Shown: positions 1 through 12,940 of the stretch, one piece after another | How positions within the stretch are numbered: the first letter of the stretch is position 1 | How the letters are laid out: every line of letters starts with the position of its first letter | Assembly: GCA_024235995.1 (NCBI GenBank) | Contig: JACKLI010000001.1 | Location: 1,736,001 to 1,800,000, forward strand | DNA from: Burkholderiaceae bacterium | Lineage (GTDB): Bacteria > Pseudomonadota > Gammaproteobacteria > Burkholderiales > Burkholderiaceae_C | Length of the DNA stretch: 64,000 bases | Direction of reading: 5' to 3' | The notes under the pieces: model-generated | Database searches by the model: none | What the model saw: the letters and a program-made list of their open reading frames with translations, nothing else | What the model was told of the DNA's origin: nothing | Translations under genes and position numbers: made by a program

Positions 1-389
1 CCGAGGACCTGATCAAGTACGGCCTGATCCCCGAGCTGATCGGCCGCATGCCCGTGGTGGCCACGCTGGCCGAGCTGACCGAGGACGCGCTGGTGCAGAT
101 CCTCACCGAGCCCAAGAACGCGCTGGTCAAGCAGTTCTCGCGCCTGCTGCAGATGGAAGGGGTCGAGCTGGAGATTCGCTCCAGCGCGCTCAAGGCCATC
201 GCGCGCAAGGCGCTGGCGCGCAAGACCGGCGCGCGCGGACTGCGCTCGATCCTGGAAGGCGCGCTGATCGACACCATGTACGAGCTGCCGCACACCGCCA
301 ACGTGGCCAAGGTGGTGGTGGACGACAGCACCATCGACGAAGCCCAGCCGCCGCTGCTGGTGTACCGCGAGGCGGCCAAAAAGGCTTGA
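1..389 (+). CDS. clpX: ClpX, ATP-binding subunit of ClpXP protease (3' end only)
   Basis: This is the C-terminal part (about 128 residues) of the AAA+ unfoldase that recognises substrates and feeds them to ClpP in the cytoplasm. The frame is open from the left edge, so the start lies outside the window. The visible text begins EDLIKYGLIPELIGRMPVV, typical of the ClpX large-to-small AAA domain junction. It then runs through KNALVKQFSRLLQMEGVEL and ARKTGARGLRSILEGAL, containing the sensor-2 arginine region (TGARGLR). The following gene is lon in the same direction, the usual proteobacterial clpX-lon order. A GATAGCT-type dispersed repeat begins at the stop codon. Confidence 0.95.
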   Translation, partial: EDLIKYGLIPELIGRMPVVATLAELTEDALVQILTEPKNALVKQFSRLLQMEGVELEIRSSALKAIARKALARKTGARGLRSILEGALIDTMYELPHTANVAKVVVDDSTIDEAQPPLLVYREAAKKA

Positions 390-447
390 TTTCAAGTCTA
401 ATCGGCTTGTAGCCCTCGTGTATCAAGCGCAAGCAGCTATCTTTTTC
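387..447 (-). repeat. GATAGCT dispersed repeat, copy 1 (reverse)
   Basis: On the minus strand this roughly 60-bp stretch reads GATAGCTGCTTGCGCTTGAT, then a variable middle, then CTTGAAAT. It shares the layout of seven other copies in the window: GATAGCT, a CGCTTG word about 7 bases on, a CGGGCT-like centre, and a TTGAAA end. It begins at the clpX stop codon. Its boundaries are estimated by eye. Confidence 0.7.
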
Positions 448-521
448 GTAGTCATCCGCCAGGCTGCGAACCGGTCCCCTCACGGGGCCGGTCGGCTTGG
501 CCCGCTCGGCGCCGCGCCGGG

Positions 522-549
522 TTGAAAATCAGGGTCTGCGTCGCCACCT
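522..549 (+). promoter_or_regulatory. Candidate sigma-32 heat-shock promoter of lon
   Basis: TTGAAA at 522-527 and CGCCACCT at 542-549 are separated by 14 bases. This resembles the sigma-32 pattern (CTTGAAA, 11-16 bases, CCCCAT-T). It would start transcription about 20 bases before the lon ATG. lon is a classical heat-shock gene. A GC-rich hairpin with a one-base bulge (470-492) lies just upstream. The match is by eye and imperfect in the -10 half. Confidence 0.4.
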
Positions 550-577
550 CAGGCCCGATCACGCACAAGGATTTGCC

Positions 578-3025
<2,448 letters not shown>

Positions 3026-3108
3026 CCCACCGCGCGGGATTTTCTGAAAATTTTTGGCGGGCTGCGCAAAGGTGGTCGTTTTTCAGGCTACAATGCAAGG
3101 CTTGCAAC

Positions 3109-3184
3109 GCGGGAATAGCTCAGTTGGTAGAGCGCAACCTTGCCAAGGTTGAGGTCGCGAGTTCGAGCCTCGTTTCCCGCTCCA
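3109..3184 (+). tRNA. tRNA-Gly (anticodon GCC)
   Basis: This 76-base gene has the acceptor stem GCGGGAA paired with TTCCCGC, discriminator T and an encoded CCA. The anticodon arm presents GCC (CTTGCCAAG) and the T loop is GTTCGAG. A -10-like TACAAT lies at 3089-3094. It is first of three tRNA genes in a row (Gly-Cys-Leu). Confidence 0.97.
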
Positions 3185-3220
3185 TTCATCGTGTGGCCGG
3201 TTCACCAAGCCGGCCGCTGC

Positions 3221-3252
3221 AAAAAAAAGGAAGCATCCGCTTCCTTTTTTTT
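3221..3252. terminator. Intrinsic terminator-like hairpin between tRNA-Gly and tRNA-Cys
   Basis: A perfect 14-bp stem, eight A's followed by GGAAGC, pairs with GCTTCC followed by eight T's around the loop ATCC. It can terminate on either strand. Its position suggests tRNA-Gly is at least partly a separate transcript from the downstream tRNAs, or that it serves as a processing site. Confidence 0.6.
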
Positions 3253-3267
3253 CAGCCGGTTGAAGAG

Positions 3268-3341
3268 GGCGCGATAGCAAAGCGGTTATGCAACGGATTG
3301 CAAATCCGTCCAGTCCGGTTCGACTCCGGATCGCGCCTCCA
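3268..3341 (+). tRNA. tRNA-Cys (anticodon GCA)
   Basis: This 74-base gene has acceptor GGCGCGA paired with TCGCGCC, discriminator T and encoded CCA. The anticodon arm GGATTGCAAATCC presents GCA and the T arm has GTTCGAC. The second gene of the tRNA cluster. Confidence 0.97.
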
Positions 3342-3422
3342 CCATTCCCCCCGCTTGGCCCAGTCGCTTGCACCGGCAGCCGCGTCGACGTGCGCGCGCC
3401 GAGCCTGCGACAATGCACTCTG

Positions 3423-3515
3423 GCCCCGGTGGTGAAATCGGTAGACACAGCGGACTTAAAATCCGCCGCTTTCCCGCAAGGGAGCGTGCCGGTTCGACCC
3501 CGGCCCGGGGCACCA
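3423..3515 (+). tRNA. tRNA-Leu (anticodon TAA)
   Basis: This 93-base gene has acceptor GCCCCGG paired with CCGGGGC, discriminator A and encoded CCA. It has a long variable arm as expected for leucine tRNAs. The anticodon loop reads ACTTAAAAT (TAA) and the T arm GCCGG-TTCGACC-CCGGC. A GACAAT -10-like hexamer lies at 3409-3414, close upstream. Confidence 0.96.
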
Positions 3516-3538
3516 GCATCACACAACAGGAAAACGCC

Positions 3539-4165
3539 ATGAATCACGACGACGCACCCTTCGAGATTCACGTGCATGGCGACGTGAAACTGCGCTCCGA
3601 CGTGGGCTTCGACGCCCTGCAGGATGCCTTGAAACCCCTCTGGAAGTACGCCGGCGCGCGCTCGCTGGCCGATGGCGCGGCCAGCCTGTACGAGGACGAA
3701 CCGGGCATTCGCTTCGACCCGCAGGAGCACCTGTTGCAGATGTGCTGGACGCTGGCCGGCGACGAGGACTTTCGCCAGCAGCTCGACGACATGTGCATGA
3801 ACCTCAACGAGGTCAGCGCCACCGGCGCCTCGGTCGAGGTGACCTTCTACGACGCCGAGTTCGACGAGGAAGACGAGGACGCCGGGCGCGAGTCGCGCGA
3901 CGATTTCCTGCTGCTGTTCGTCGGTCCCACGCCGCAGGCCATCATGCAGGCGCAGCGCGACCTGCTGGTGGAGGACGTGGTGCAGCTGATGGAGCGCCAC
4001 TTCGACGGTTCTGAGCTGGGCGGCGTGGTGAGCGAGATCGACAAGCTGTTCTCGGCGCGCTTCGACGCCCTGGTCAACTCGCTGCAGATCGGCAAGCCGC
4101 CCCGCGGCACGGGCGGCACGCCGCCCGGCCATGGCGGCGGGCGCCGGCCGCGCCATCTGCATTGA
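3539..4165 (+). CDS. Conserved acidic protein (I believe DUF6806 family)
   Basis: A protein of 208 residues of unknown function. It opens MNHDDAPFEIHVHGDVKLR, has no signal peptide or membrane segment and is very acidic in the middle (EFDEEDEDAG near residue 110). It ends in a Gly/Pro/Arg/His tail (PPGHGGGRRPRHLH) that might bind metal or nucleic acid. The ATG at 3539 follows an AACAGGAAAA ribosome-binding stretch directly after tRNA-Leu. An upstream in-frame ATG at 3368 would run through the tRNA and is rejected. I recognise the sequence type as a lineage-restricted conserved protein of Comamonadaceae; the DUF number is from memory. Confidence 0.8.
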   Translation: MNHDDAPFEIHVHGDVKLRSDVGFDALQDALKPLWKYAGARSLADGAASLYEDEPGIRFDPQEHLLQMCWTLAGDEDFRQQLDDMCMNLNEVSATGASVEVTFYDAEFDEEDEDAGRESRDDFLLLFVGPTPQAIMQAQRDLLVEDVVQLMERHFDGSELGGVVSEIDKLFSARFDALVNSLQIGKPPRGTGGTPPGHGGGRRPRHLH

Positions 4166-4167
4166 TG

Positions 4168-4199
4168 CAGCTGCCGCGCCGCTTGCGCGGCGGCGGCAG
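4168..4199. terminator. GC-rich hairpin between convergent genes
   Basis: CTGCCGCGCCGC and GCGGCGGCGGCAG form a long GC stem with one bulge around TTGC. It sits between the end of the acidic protein gene (+) and the end of the fumarase gene (-). No T-run follows on either strand, so this is a weak terminator candidate. Confidence 0.25.
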
Positions 4200-4204
4200 G
4201 CGCG

Positions 4205-5785
4205 TCACGCCGGTGCGTTGGTCTTGCGCGCCGTAAAGCTCTGCACGCTGGCGAACTCGCCGCTGGCAATGCGCTTTTGCCATTCGGCCGGGCCGGTGAT
4301 GTGGGCGCTGGTGCCGCCGGCGTCCACGGCCACGGTGACGGGCATGTCCACCACGTCGAACTCGTAGATGGCCTCCATGCCCAGGTCGGCAAAGCCCACC
4401 ACCCGGGCGTGCTTGATGGCCTTGCTGACCAGGTAGGCGGCGCCGCCCACGGCCATCAGGTAGGCGCTCTGGTTGTCCTTGATGGCCTCGATGGCCACCG
4501 GGCCGCGCTCGGACTTGCCGATCATGGCGATCAGGCCGGTCTGCTCCAGCATCATACGGGTGAACTTGTCCATGCGCGTGGCCGTCGTCGGGCCGGCGGG
4601 GCCCACCACCTCACCCTTCACCGGGTCGACCGGGCCCACGTAGTAGATGACGCGGTTGGTGAAGTCCACCGGCAGCTTTTCGCCCTTGGCCAGCATGTCC
4701 TGGATGCGCTTGTGCGCGGCGTCGCGGCCGGTCAGCATCTTGCCGTTCAGCAGCAGAGTCTGGCCGGGCTTCCAGCTGGCGACTTCGGCCTTGGTCAGGG
4801 TGTTGAGTTGAACGCGCTGGCTGGTCTCGGTGTTGGGCGCCCATTGCACCTTGGGCCACAGATCCAGGCTGGGCGGCTGCAGGTACACGGGGCCCGAGCC
4901 GTCCATCACGAAGTGGGCATGGCGCGTGGCCGCGCAGTTGGGGATCATGGCCACGGGCTTGCTGGCGGCGTGCGTGGGGTACATCTTGATCTTCACGTCC
5001 AGCACGGTGGACAGGCCGCCCAGGCCCTGCGCGCCGATGCCCAGGGCGTTGACCTTCTCGTACAGCTCCAGGCGCAGCTCTTCCACCTGATCCAGCTTTT
5101 CGCCGCGCGAGCTCTTGGCCTGCAGCTCGTACATGTCCAGGTCGTCCATCAGGCTTTCCTTGGCCAGCAGCACCGCCTTTTCGGCCGTGCCGCCGATGCC
5201 GATGCCCAGCATGCCCGGCGGGCACCAGCCGGCGCCCATGGTGGGCACGGTCTTCAGCACCCAGTCGACCAGGCTGTCGCTGGGGTTCATCATGATCATC
5301 TTGGACTTGTTCTCGCTGCCGCCGCCCTTGGCGGCCACGGTCACATCCAGTTTGTCGCCGGGCACCAGCTGCACGTTGATGACGGCGGGGGTGTTGTCGC
5401 GGGTGTTCTTGCGCGCGAACAACGGGTCGGCCACCACGCTGGCGCGCAGCGTGTTGTCGGGGTTCAGGTAGCCGCGGCGCACGCCTTCGTTGACGGCGTC
5501 CTCCAGGCTCTGGTCGGCGGCAAAGCCCTCGAAGCGCACGCCCATGCCGATCTTCAGGAACACGTTGACGATGCCCGTGTCCTGGCAGATCGGGCGGTGC
5601 CCCGTGGCGCTCATCTTGCTGTTGGTGAGGATCTGCGCCATCGCGTCCTTGGCGGCGGGGCTTTGCTCGCGCTCGTAGGCGCGAGCCAAGTGCGCGATGT
5701 AGTCGCTGGGATGGTAGTAGCTGATGTATTGCAGCGCGGCGGCGACGGATTCCACCAGGTCGGTGCAGCGGATGGTCGTGGTCAT
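4205..5785 (-). CDS. fumA: Fumarate hydratase class I (4Fe-4S, oxygen-sensitive)
   Basis: Converts fumarate to malate in the TCA cycle using a labile [4Fe-4S] cluster. The 526-residue product has the three expected cluster cysteines at about C67 (HRPICQDTG), C189 (GAGWCPPGMLG) and C285 (IPNCAATRH), and the class I C-terminal domain (VDPVKGEVVGPAGPTTATRMD). The start at 5785 (MTTTIRCTDL) is preceded on the minus strand by AGGAA. A longer frame adds 18 unlikely residues. It is divergent from fumC with about 114 bases between, so the cell has both an Fe-S and an Fe-free fumarase at one locus. The symbol is used loosely (fumA/fumB type). Confidence 0.93.
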   Translation of the reverse strand: MTTTIRCTDLVESVAAALQYISYYHPSDYIAHLARAYEREQSPAAKDAMAQILTNSKMSATGHRPICQDTGIVNVFLKIGMGVRFEGFAADQSLEDAVNEGVRRGYLNPDNTLRASVVADPLFARKNTRDNTPAVINVQLVPGDKLDVTVAAKGGGSENKSKMIMMNPSDSLVDWVLKTVPTMGAGWCPPGMLGIGIGGTAEKAVLLAKESLMDDLDMYELQAKSSRGEKLDQVEELRLELYEKVNALGIGAQGLGGLSTVLDVKIKMYPTHAASKPVAMIPNCAATRHAHFVMDGSGPVYLQPPSLDLWPKVQWAPNTETSQRVQLNTLTKAEVASWKPGQTLLLNGKMLTGRDAAHKRIQDMLAKGEKLPVDFTNRVIYYVGPVDPVKGEVVGPAGPTTATRMDKFTRMMLEQTGLIAMIGKSERGPVAIEAIKDNQSAYLMAVGGAAYLVSKAIKHARVVGFADLGMEAIYEFDVVDMPVTVAVDAGGTSAHITGPAEWQKRIASGEFASVQSFTARKTNAPA

Positions 5786-5899
5786 GGGGGTTCCTGACGA
5801 AAGGGCTAACGGGAAGGGAGACAATGCGGGTGTCAGCAAGGTTTTAGCCTCTGCTACCTTGCCAGCCGACGCAACCGCTTATTTTGACAGGGCCCGACC

Positions 5900-7294
<1,395 letters not shown>

Positions 7295-7295
7295 T

Positions 7296-7363
7296 GATTG
7301 CTATATCAATGATAGCTGTTTGGGCTGTATGGATGCGGGCTGGAGGCCAAAATGGCTTGAAAC
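7296..7363 (+). repeat. GATAGCT dispersed repeat, copy 2
   Basis: Begins within 2 bases of the fumC stop codon. It reads CAATGATAGCTGTTTGGGCT, a GCGGGCTGGAGGCC centre, and ends GGCTTGAAAC. It shares the framework of the other seven copies. It occupies the first third of the fumC-acs gap. Confidence 0.7.
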
Positions 7364-7519
7364 CGCCAGGCCTGCCCCATCACCCCGCACCATTTGGCGT
7401 ATCGTTGACCCCGTGGGCCGGGCGCCCCGTCAGACATGTGTAAGAGCGCCGCATGATGATGCTCAAGTCAACGCGGGCATCCGCGGCGTTATGTGCAATT
7501 CATCAAGGAGACAAAAAGC

Positions 7520-9502
<1,983 letters not shown>

Positions 9503-9767
9503 GAAGGTGCGAACGAACCCGCCATGCCCGCTCATCCCGCCCAAACGCGCCCGCTCGGCGTTGCAAATGCTCGCCGTAGCCCGAGCTACGTCTGCGCTTT
9601 GCCCTTGCAGGGCGCAGGCCGGCCAGAGGCCAGCCTTCTTCGTGCCGTCCAATGGCGCGCAGGCGCCATTGGAGCCGCGGCACTCAGCCTTGATCGGCCA
9701 CGTTTGGGCGGTCTGCTCGGGCACGCCGAATTCATTCACACCTTCTGACACCTTCTTGCGCCAAAGC
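9503..9767. other. Gene-free, hairpin-rich region downstream of acs
   Basis: I find no convincing gene here. Two clean inverted repeats are visible. CGTAGC-CCGA-GCTACG lies at 9575-9590. CCAATGGCGC-GCAG-GCGCCATTGG lies at 9649-9672, a perfect 10-bp stem with a 4-base loop. The sequence between is GC-rich with GGCC tandem words. It resembles a Comamonadaceae intergenic repeat, though I say this from memory, or the 3' untranslated part of acs. A small RNA cannot be excluded. Confidence 0.5.
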
Positions 9768-9768
9768 A

Positions 9769-9799
9769 AAAAAAGCCTGCGCATCGCGCAGGCTTTTTT
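9769..9799. terminator. Bidirectional intrinsic terminator
   Basis: AAAAAAGCCTGCGC and GCGCAGGCTTTTTT form a perfect 14-bp stem around ATC. It serves the acs side on the plus strand and the cytochrome c gene on the minus strand. Confidence 0.85.
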
Positions 9800-9816
9800 G
9801 TGGCGGATTGGAGACG

Positions 9817-10128
9817 TTATTTCAGGGTCAGAATCCAGGTGGCCAAGCTCTTGGCCTCGGCCGCGTTGACGTTGGTGTTGGGCGGCATGGGCACGGGGCC
9901 CCAGGTGCCGGTGCTGCCCTTCATGATCTTGTCGGCCAGCATGTCCGCGGCGCCGGCTTGGCCGCCAAACTTCTTGGCCACGTCCTTGTAGGCCGGGCCC
10001 ACGACCTTCTTGTCGATGGCATGGCAGGCCATGCAGTTCTTTGCCTTGGCCATGGCTTCGTCGGCCATGGCGGGCGTAGCGGCGGCCACGGCGGTCAGGG
10101 CAGCCAGGGTGAGCAGGACACGCTTCAT
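9817..10128 (-). CDS. Small periplasmic class I cytochrome c (c551/c552-like)
   Basis: A 103-residue precursor with a Sec signal peptide (MKRVLLTLAALTAVAAATP, cleavage likely after AMA at residue 22), giving an 81-residue mature cytochrome. The heme motif CMACH is at residues 32-36, and a distal methionine ligand is likely in GPVPMPPN. It should act as a soluble electron carrier in the periplasm. The length and PMPPN context match cytochrome c8/c551, donors to terminal oxidases or denitrification enzymes. No other cytochrome genes adjoin it. AAGGA precedes the ATG on the minus strand. Confidence 0.92.
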   Translation of the reverse strand: MKRVLLTLAALTAVAAATPAMADEAMAKAKNCMACHAIDKKVVGPAYKDVAKKFGGQAGAADMLADKIMKGSTGTWGPVPMPPNTNVNAAEAKSLATWILTLK

Positions 10129-10234
10129 AATGTTTCCTTTATCGTGAGAGTAACTTGCCAGCTTTCAACGCGATTGTAGGATGACACGTTGACCCGGCTG
10201 GCAAATCCCCCACGGGGGACAGGAGGAATACACC

Positions 10235-10492
10235 ATGTACTTGTTGGGCCTGGGCGTCATTTTGCTGCTGCTGAAGTGGCAGGAGATCGGCGTCGTTGCG
10301 GACTGGTCGTGGTGGTGGGTGCTGGCGCCCTTTGCCGGCGCCATGCTGTGGTGGACCTGGGCCGACTGGTCGGGCTACACCAAGCGCAAGGCCATGGAGC
10401 GCGACGACCAGCGCAAGCTCGAGCGCATCAACCGCCACCGCGAGGCGCTGGGGCAAAAGCCCAAGAACGCCACGCCGCCGCGCCGGCGTTGA
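10235..10492 (+). CDS. Small Trp-rich membrane protein (TIGR04438-like)
   Basis: An 85-residue protein with nine tryptophans in its first 45 residues. There are two hydrophobic segments (about residues 2-13 and 24-40, containing WSWWWVLAPFAGAMLWWTW) followed by a highly charged tail (KRKAMERDDQRKLERINRHRE). It probably sits in the inner membrane with a cytoplasmic basic tail. AGGAGG lies 8 bases before the ATG, an unusually strong ribosome site. Small Trp-rich proteins of this kind occur throughout Burkholderiales and have no known function. It converges on pdxH with only 9 bases between. Confidence 0.85.
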   Translation: MYLLGLGVILLLLKWQEIGVVADWSWWWVLAPFAGAMLWWTWADWSGYTKRKAMERDDQRKLERINRHREALGQKPKNATPPRRR

Positions 10493-10501
10493 GCCGGGGG
10501 T

Positions 10502-11149
10502 TCACGGTGCCAGGCGTTCGCGCACCCAGGCGTCATTTTCCAGCCGGTAGCGCAGCCGGTCGTGCAGCCGGCTCTTGCGGCCCTGCCAGAACTCCCAGCG
10601 GTCGGGCACCAGCCGAAAGCCGCCCCAGTGCGGCGGGCGCGGCGGCTTGAGCAGAAAGCGCGCGCCGTAGCGGGCCGCCTCGGCCGCCAGCCAGGCGCGC
10701 CCCGCGATGACCTGGCTTTGCGGGCTGGCCCAGGCGCCGATGCGGCTGTCCAGCGGGCGGCTGGCGTAGTAGGCGTCGCTCTCGGCGTCGTCCACCTTCT
10801 GCACCTGGCCTTCGATGCGCACCACGCGCTCCAGCTCGACCCAGTGAAACTGCAGCGCGGCAAACGGGTTACCCGCCAACTCCTGACCCTTGCGGCTGTC
10901 GTAGTTGGTGTACCAGACGATGCCGCGGGCGTCGAAGTCCTTGATCAGCACCACGCGCGTGCTGGGCCGCAGGTCGCTGCCCACGGTGGCCAGGGTCATG
11001 GCGTTGGGCTCGGGCACCTCGCCGCGGCGCGCCTCGTCGAACCACTGGCCGAACTGGGCCAGCGGGTCGGCCTGCGAGGCGGATTCGGACAGTTCGGCGC
11101 GCTCGTAGCTCTTGCGCAGGGATGCGAGGGAGTTGGAAGGGGCGGGCAT
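10502..11149 (-). CDS. pdxH: Pyridoxamine/pyridoxine 5'-phosphate oxidase
   Basis: FMN-dependent enzyme making pyridoxal 5'-phosphate in the last step of vitamin B6 synthesis or salvage. The 215-residue product shows LASLRKSYERAEL at the N-terminus and the FMN-binding RVVLIKDFDARGIVWYTNY. It also has SRKGQEL and the C-terminal signature DRWEFWQGRKSRLHDRLRY, which forms the substrate pocket. I chose the ATG at 11149 (MPAPSNSLASLRKS) from the family length (about 215-220). The open frame extends 28 residues upstream without homology. No clear ribosome site is visible. Confidence 0.93.
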   Translation of the reverse strand: MPAPSNSLASLRKSYERAELSESASQADPLAQFGQWFDEARRGEVPEPNAMTLATVGSDLRPSTRVVLIKDFDARGIVWYTNYDSRKGQELAGNPFAALQFHWVELERVVRIEGQVQKVDDAESDAYYASRPLDSRIGAWASPQSQVIAGRAWLAAEAARYGARFLLKPPRPPHWGGFRLVPDRWEFWQGRKSRLHDRLRYRLENDAWVRERLAP

Positions 11150-11180
11150 GGTCGGCGATGGTATGCGAGCTTGGGGTGGT

Positions 11181-11717
11181 TCAGATGTCGAGTGGGTTGA
11201 CATCGTCCGCTTGGCGCTTGACGTTGTCGGCATGGAAGTGGTCGCGCAGGCGCAGCAGGGCGTGGAAGAACGCCTCGCGCTCGGCGGGCGGCAGCAGCCG
11301 AATGGCTGCCGCCTGGCGCGAACGCGCGATCGGGAAGGCCTGGCGATGAAGTTCCTCGCCTTGAGTTGAAGCCGAGCACCAGGTCTTTTTGCGTGGCCCA
11401 GCGCCTTCGATGTCCAGCACCACCAGCCCGCGCGTTTCCAGCAATTTCAGCGTTCGGCTGACCAACGCCTTGTCCGAGGTGGATTGCTCGACCAGGTCGT
11501 TGAATGCGATGCGCCGCGCGTGTGCCACTAGCGACAGCAGCCGCCATTCCGACACGGTCAGGCCGAACGCCTCGGCGTAGGGAACGGTGACCGTTCGTCG
11601 CAGCGCATTGCCAACCTGGCTCATCAGCGTCGTGATGAAGACGTCCACGGTCAAGCCCGTCCCTTGTGGGTCGAGATCGGCCCAGGGCGTCTTGGCTTGG
11701 TTCGATTCCATCGTCAT
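11181..11717 (-). CDS. MarR-family transcriptional regulator
   Basis: A 178-residue winged-helix regulator. The DNA-binding core runs LTVSEWRLLSLVAHARR, FNDLVEQSTSDKALVSRTLKLLETRGLVV, then a wing region. It most likely acts as a ligand-responsive repressor of the divergently transcribed TctC/molybdenum hydroxylase operon starting at 11888. Two palindromes in the 170-base intergenic stretch are candidate operators. ATG starts exist at 11717 and 11711, and a GTG at 11741; none has a strong ribosome site, so the start is uncertain. Confidence 0.85.
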   Translation of the reverse strand: MTMESNQAKTPWADLDPQGTGLTVDVFITTLMSQVGNALRRTVTVPYAEAFGLTVSEWRLLSLVAHARRIAFNDLVEQSTSDKALVSRTLKLLETRGLVVLDIEGAGPRKKTWCSASTQGEELHRQAFPIARSRQAAAIRLLPPAEREAFFHALLRLRDHFHADNVKRQADDVNPLDI

Positions 11718-11782
11718 GGGCCGATTGTCCCGTGTCGCCACGACGGTTGAACTGGTCTATCTCATATTCGGGTTTTCCTTAA

Positions 11783-11796
11783 GTTGATTGATCAAC
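11783..11796. promoter_or_regulatory. Candidate MarR operator (GTTGA-TTGA-TCAAC)
   Basis: A 5-bp inverted repeat GTTGA/TCAAC with a 4-base spacer lies in the AT-rich region between marR and the TctC operon. Its size and placement suit a MarR dimer. No binding evidence. Confidence 0.35.
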
Positions 11797-11836
11797 AATA
11801 GGGCAGCAAAATTCAGTTGTTCCTTAAAAAAACGTA

Positions 11837-11852
11837 GTTTCGTATATGAAAC
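11837..11852. promoter_or_regulatory. Candidate operator (GTTTC-GTATAT-GAAAC)
   Basis: An inverted repeat GTTTC/GAAAC with a 6-base AT-rich centre lies 36 bases before the TctC start codon, where it could overlap that promoter. It is the second symmetric site in the same divergent region. Confidence 0.35.
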
Positions 11853-11887
11853 ATTTTTTGATTGGCTCAAGACCCCAGGAGACTCCG

Positions 11888-12874
11888 ATGCCGTCCATTC
11901 ACCGCCGCGCCTTCGTGGCGACCCTATCCGTTGGTCTCCTGATCGGTGGGCCAGCCATGGCGCAGGGGGACTATCCGCGCGCCAAACCCATCACGATCGT
12001 GGTGTCCTACCCGCCCGGCGGCGACACCGACGCAATTGCTCGTCTGTTTGCCGACAAGCTGAGCCAGCGGATCGGGCAGACCGTGGTCGTCGAAAACAAA
12101 CCCGGCGCGGGCGGCACCATCGGCAATGTCTTTGTTGGGCGTGCGGCCGCCGACGGCTATACGCTGCTGTTTACGCCCAATCCGTTCACCACCGCCCCGA
12201 TGGTGATGAAGCTGTCGGGCGCGGCCAGCTACGACGTGTTGGGAGGTTACGAAGCCATCATCAAGATCGCCACCCAACCGCTGGTCCTGGTAGCCAGCCC
12301 GGACAAGGGACTCAAGACCTTGCCCGAGTGGGTTGCCGCGGCCAGGAGCGGCAAGTCGGTGTCCTATGCCAGTCCGGGCGCGGGCTCGCCAATGCACATC
12401 GTCGGCGAATGGCTCAACAAGGCGGCGGGCGTGAGGTTCACCCACGTTCCCTATCGCGGTGTCGGGCCGTCGGTCACGGATGTGGTGGCCGGTCATGTGG
12501 ATGTCGCTTGGGTCACCTTTGGAGCCGTCCGTCAGTATCTGGAAATGGGCAAGCTGATCCCGCTGGCGATTGGCGATGCACAGCGCTCGAGTCTGTCGCC
12601 CACGGTCCCGACCTTGACCGAGTTGGGTTACAAGGGCGTCGTGGTGGGTGCTTGGAACGGATTTTTCGCACCCAAGGGCACGCCGGCGATGGTCGTCAAA
12701 TTGCTCAACGAGCACATGAATGCCATTTTGAAAGAGCCGGCAGTGGTGCACCAACTGGCAACCTATGGTGCCTTGCCGGCTGGCGGTGCGCCAGACGAAC
12801 TCACCCGCACCAATCAGCACGAGTACGAGGTGATGGGACGGGCGATCAAGGAGCTCGGCATCACCGCCGGATGA
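11888..12874 (+). CDS. Bug/TctC-family periplasmic solute-binding protein
   Basis: A 328-residue exported receptor of the tripartite tricarboxylate transporter type, a family greatly expanded in Burkholderiales. The signal peptide MPSIHRRAFVATLSVGLL has RR-x-F before the hydrophobic core, so Tat export is possible, with cleavage after AMA. The mature part begins with the Bug block ITIVVSYPPGGDTDAIAR and continues ENKPGAGGTIG. The start at 11888 has AGGAG 6 bases upstream. No TctA or TctB membrane genes are nearby, so it is an orphan receptor. Its operon position before the molybdenum hydroxylase suggests it captures the hydroxylase substrate, perhaps an aromatic or heterocyclic acid. Confidence 0.9.
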   Translation: MPSIHRRAFVATLSVGLLIGGPAMAQGDYPRAKPITIVVSYPPGGDTDAIARLFADKLSQRIGQTVVVENKPGAGGTIGNVFVGRAAADGYTLLFTPNPFTTAPMVMKLSGAASYDVLGGYEAIIKIATQPLVLVASPDKGLKTLPEWVAAARSGKSVSYASPGAGSPMHIVGEWLNKAAGVRFTHVPYRGVGPSVTDVVAGHVDVAWVTFGAVRQYLEMGKLIPLAIGDAQRSSLSPTVPTLTELGYKGVVVGAWNGFFAPKGTPAMVVKLLNEHMNAILKEPAVVHQLATYGALPAGGAPDELTRTNQHEYEVMGRAIKELGITAG

Positions 12875-12940
12875 CTGGCAAGCGCCGGGGCAGGCCATGG
12901 CTCGCCTCGACGGGTGCCATCCCAACAACAGAGTCACGCC

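Noticed and set aside
3368..3541. Upstream start for the acidic protein
   Set aside because: The extension would be encoded by the tRNA-Leu gene; the ATG at 3539 follows its own ribosome site.
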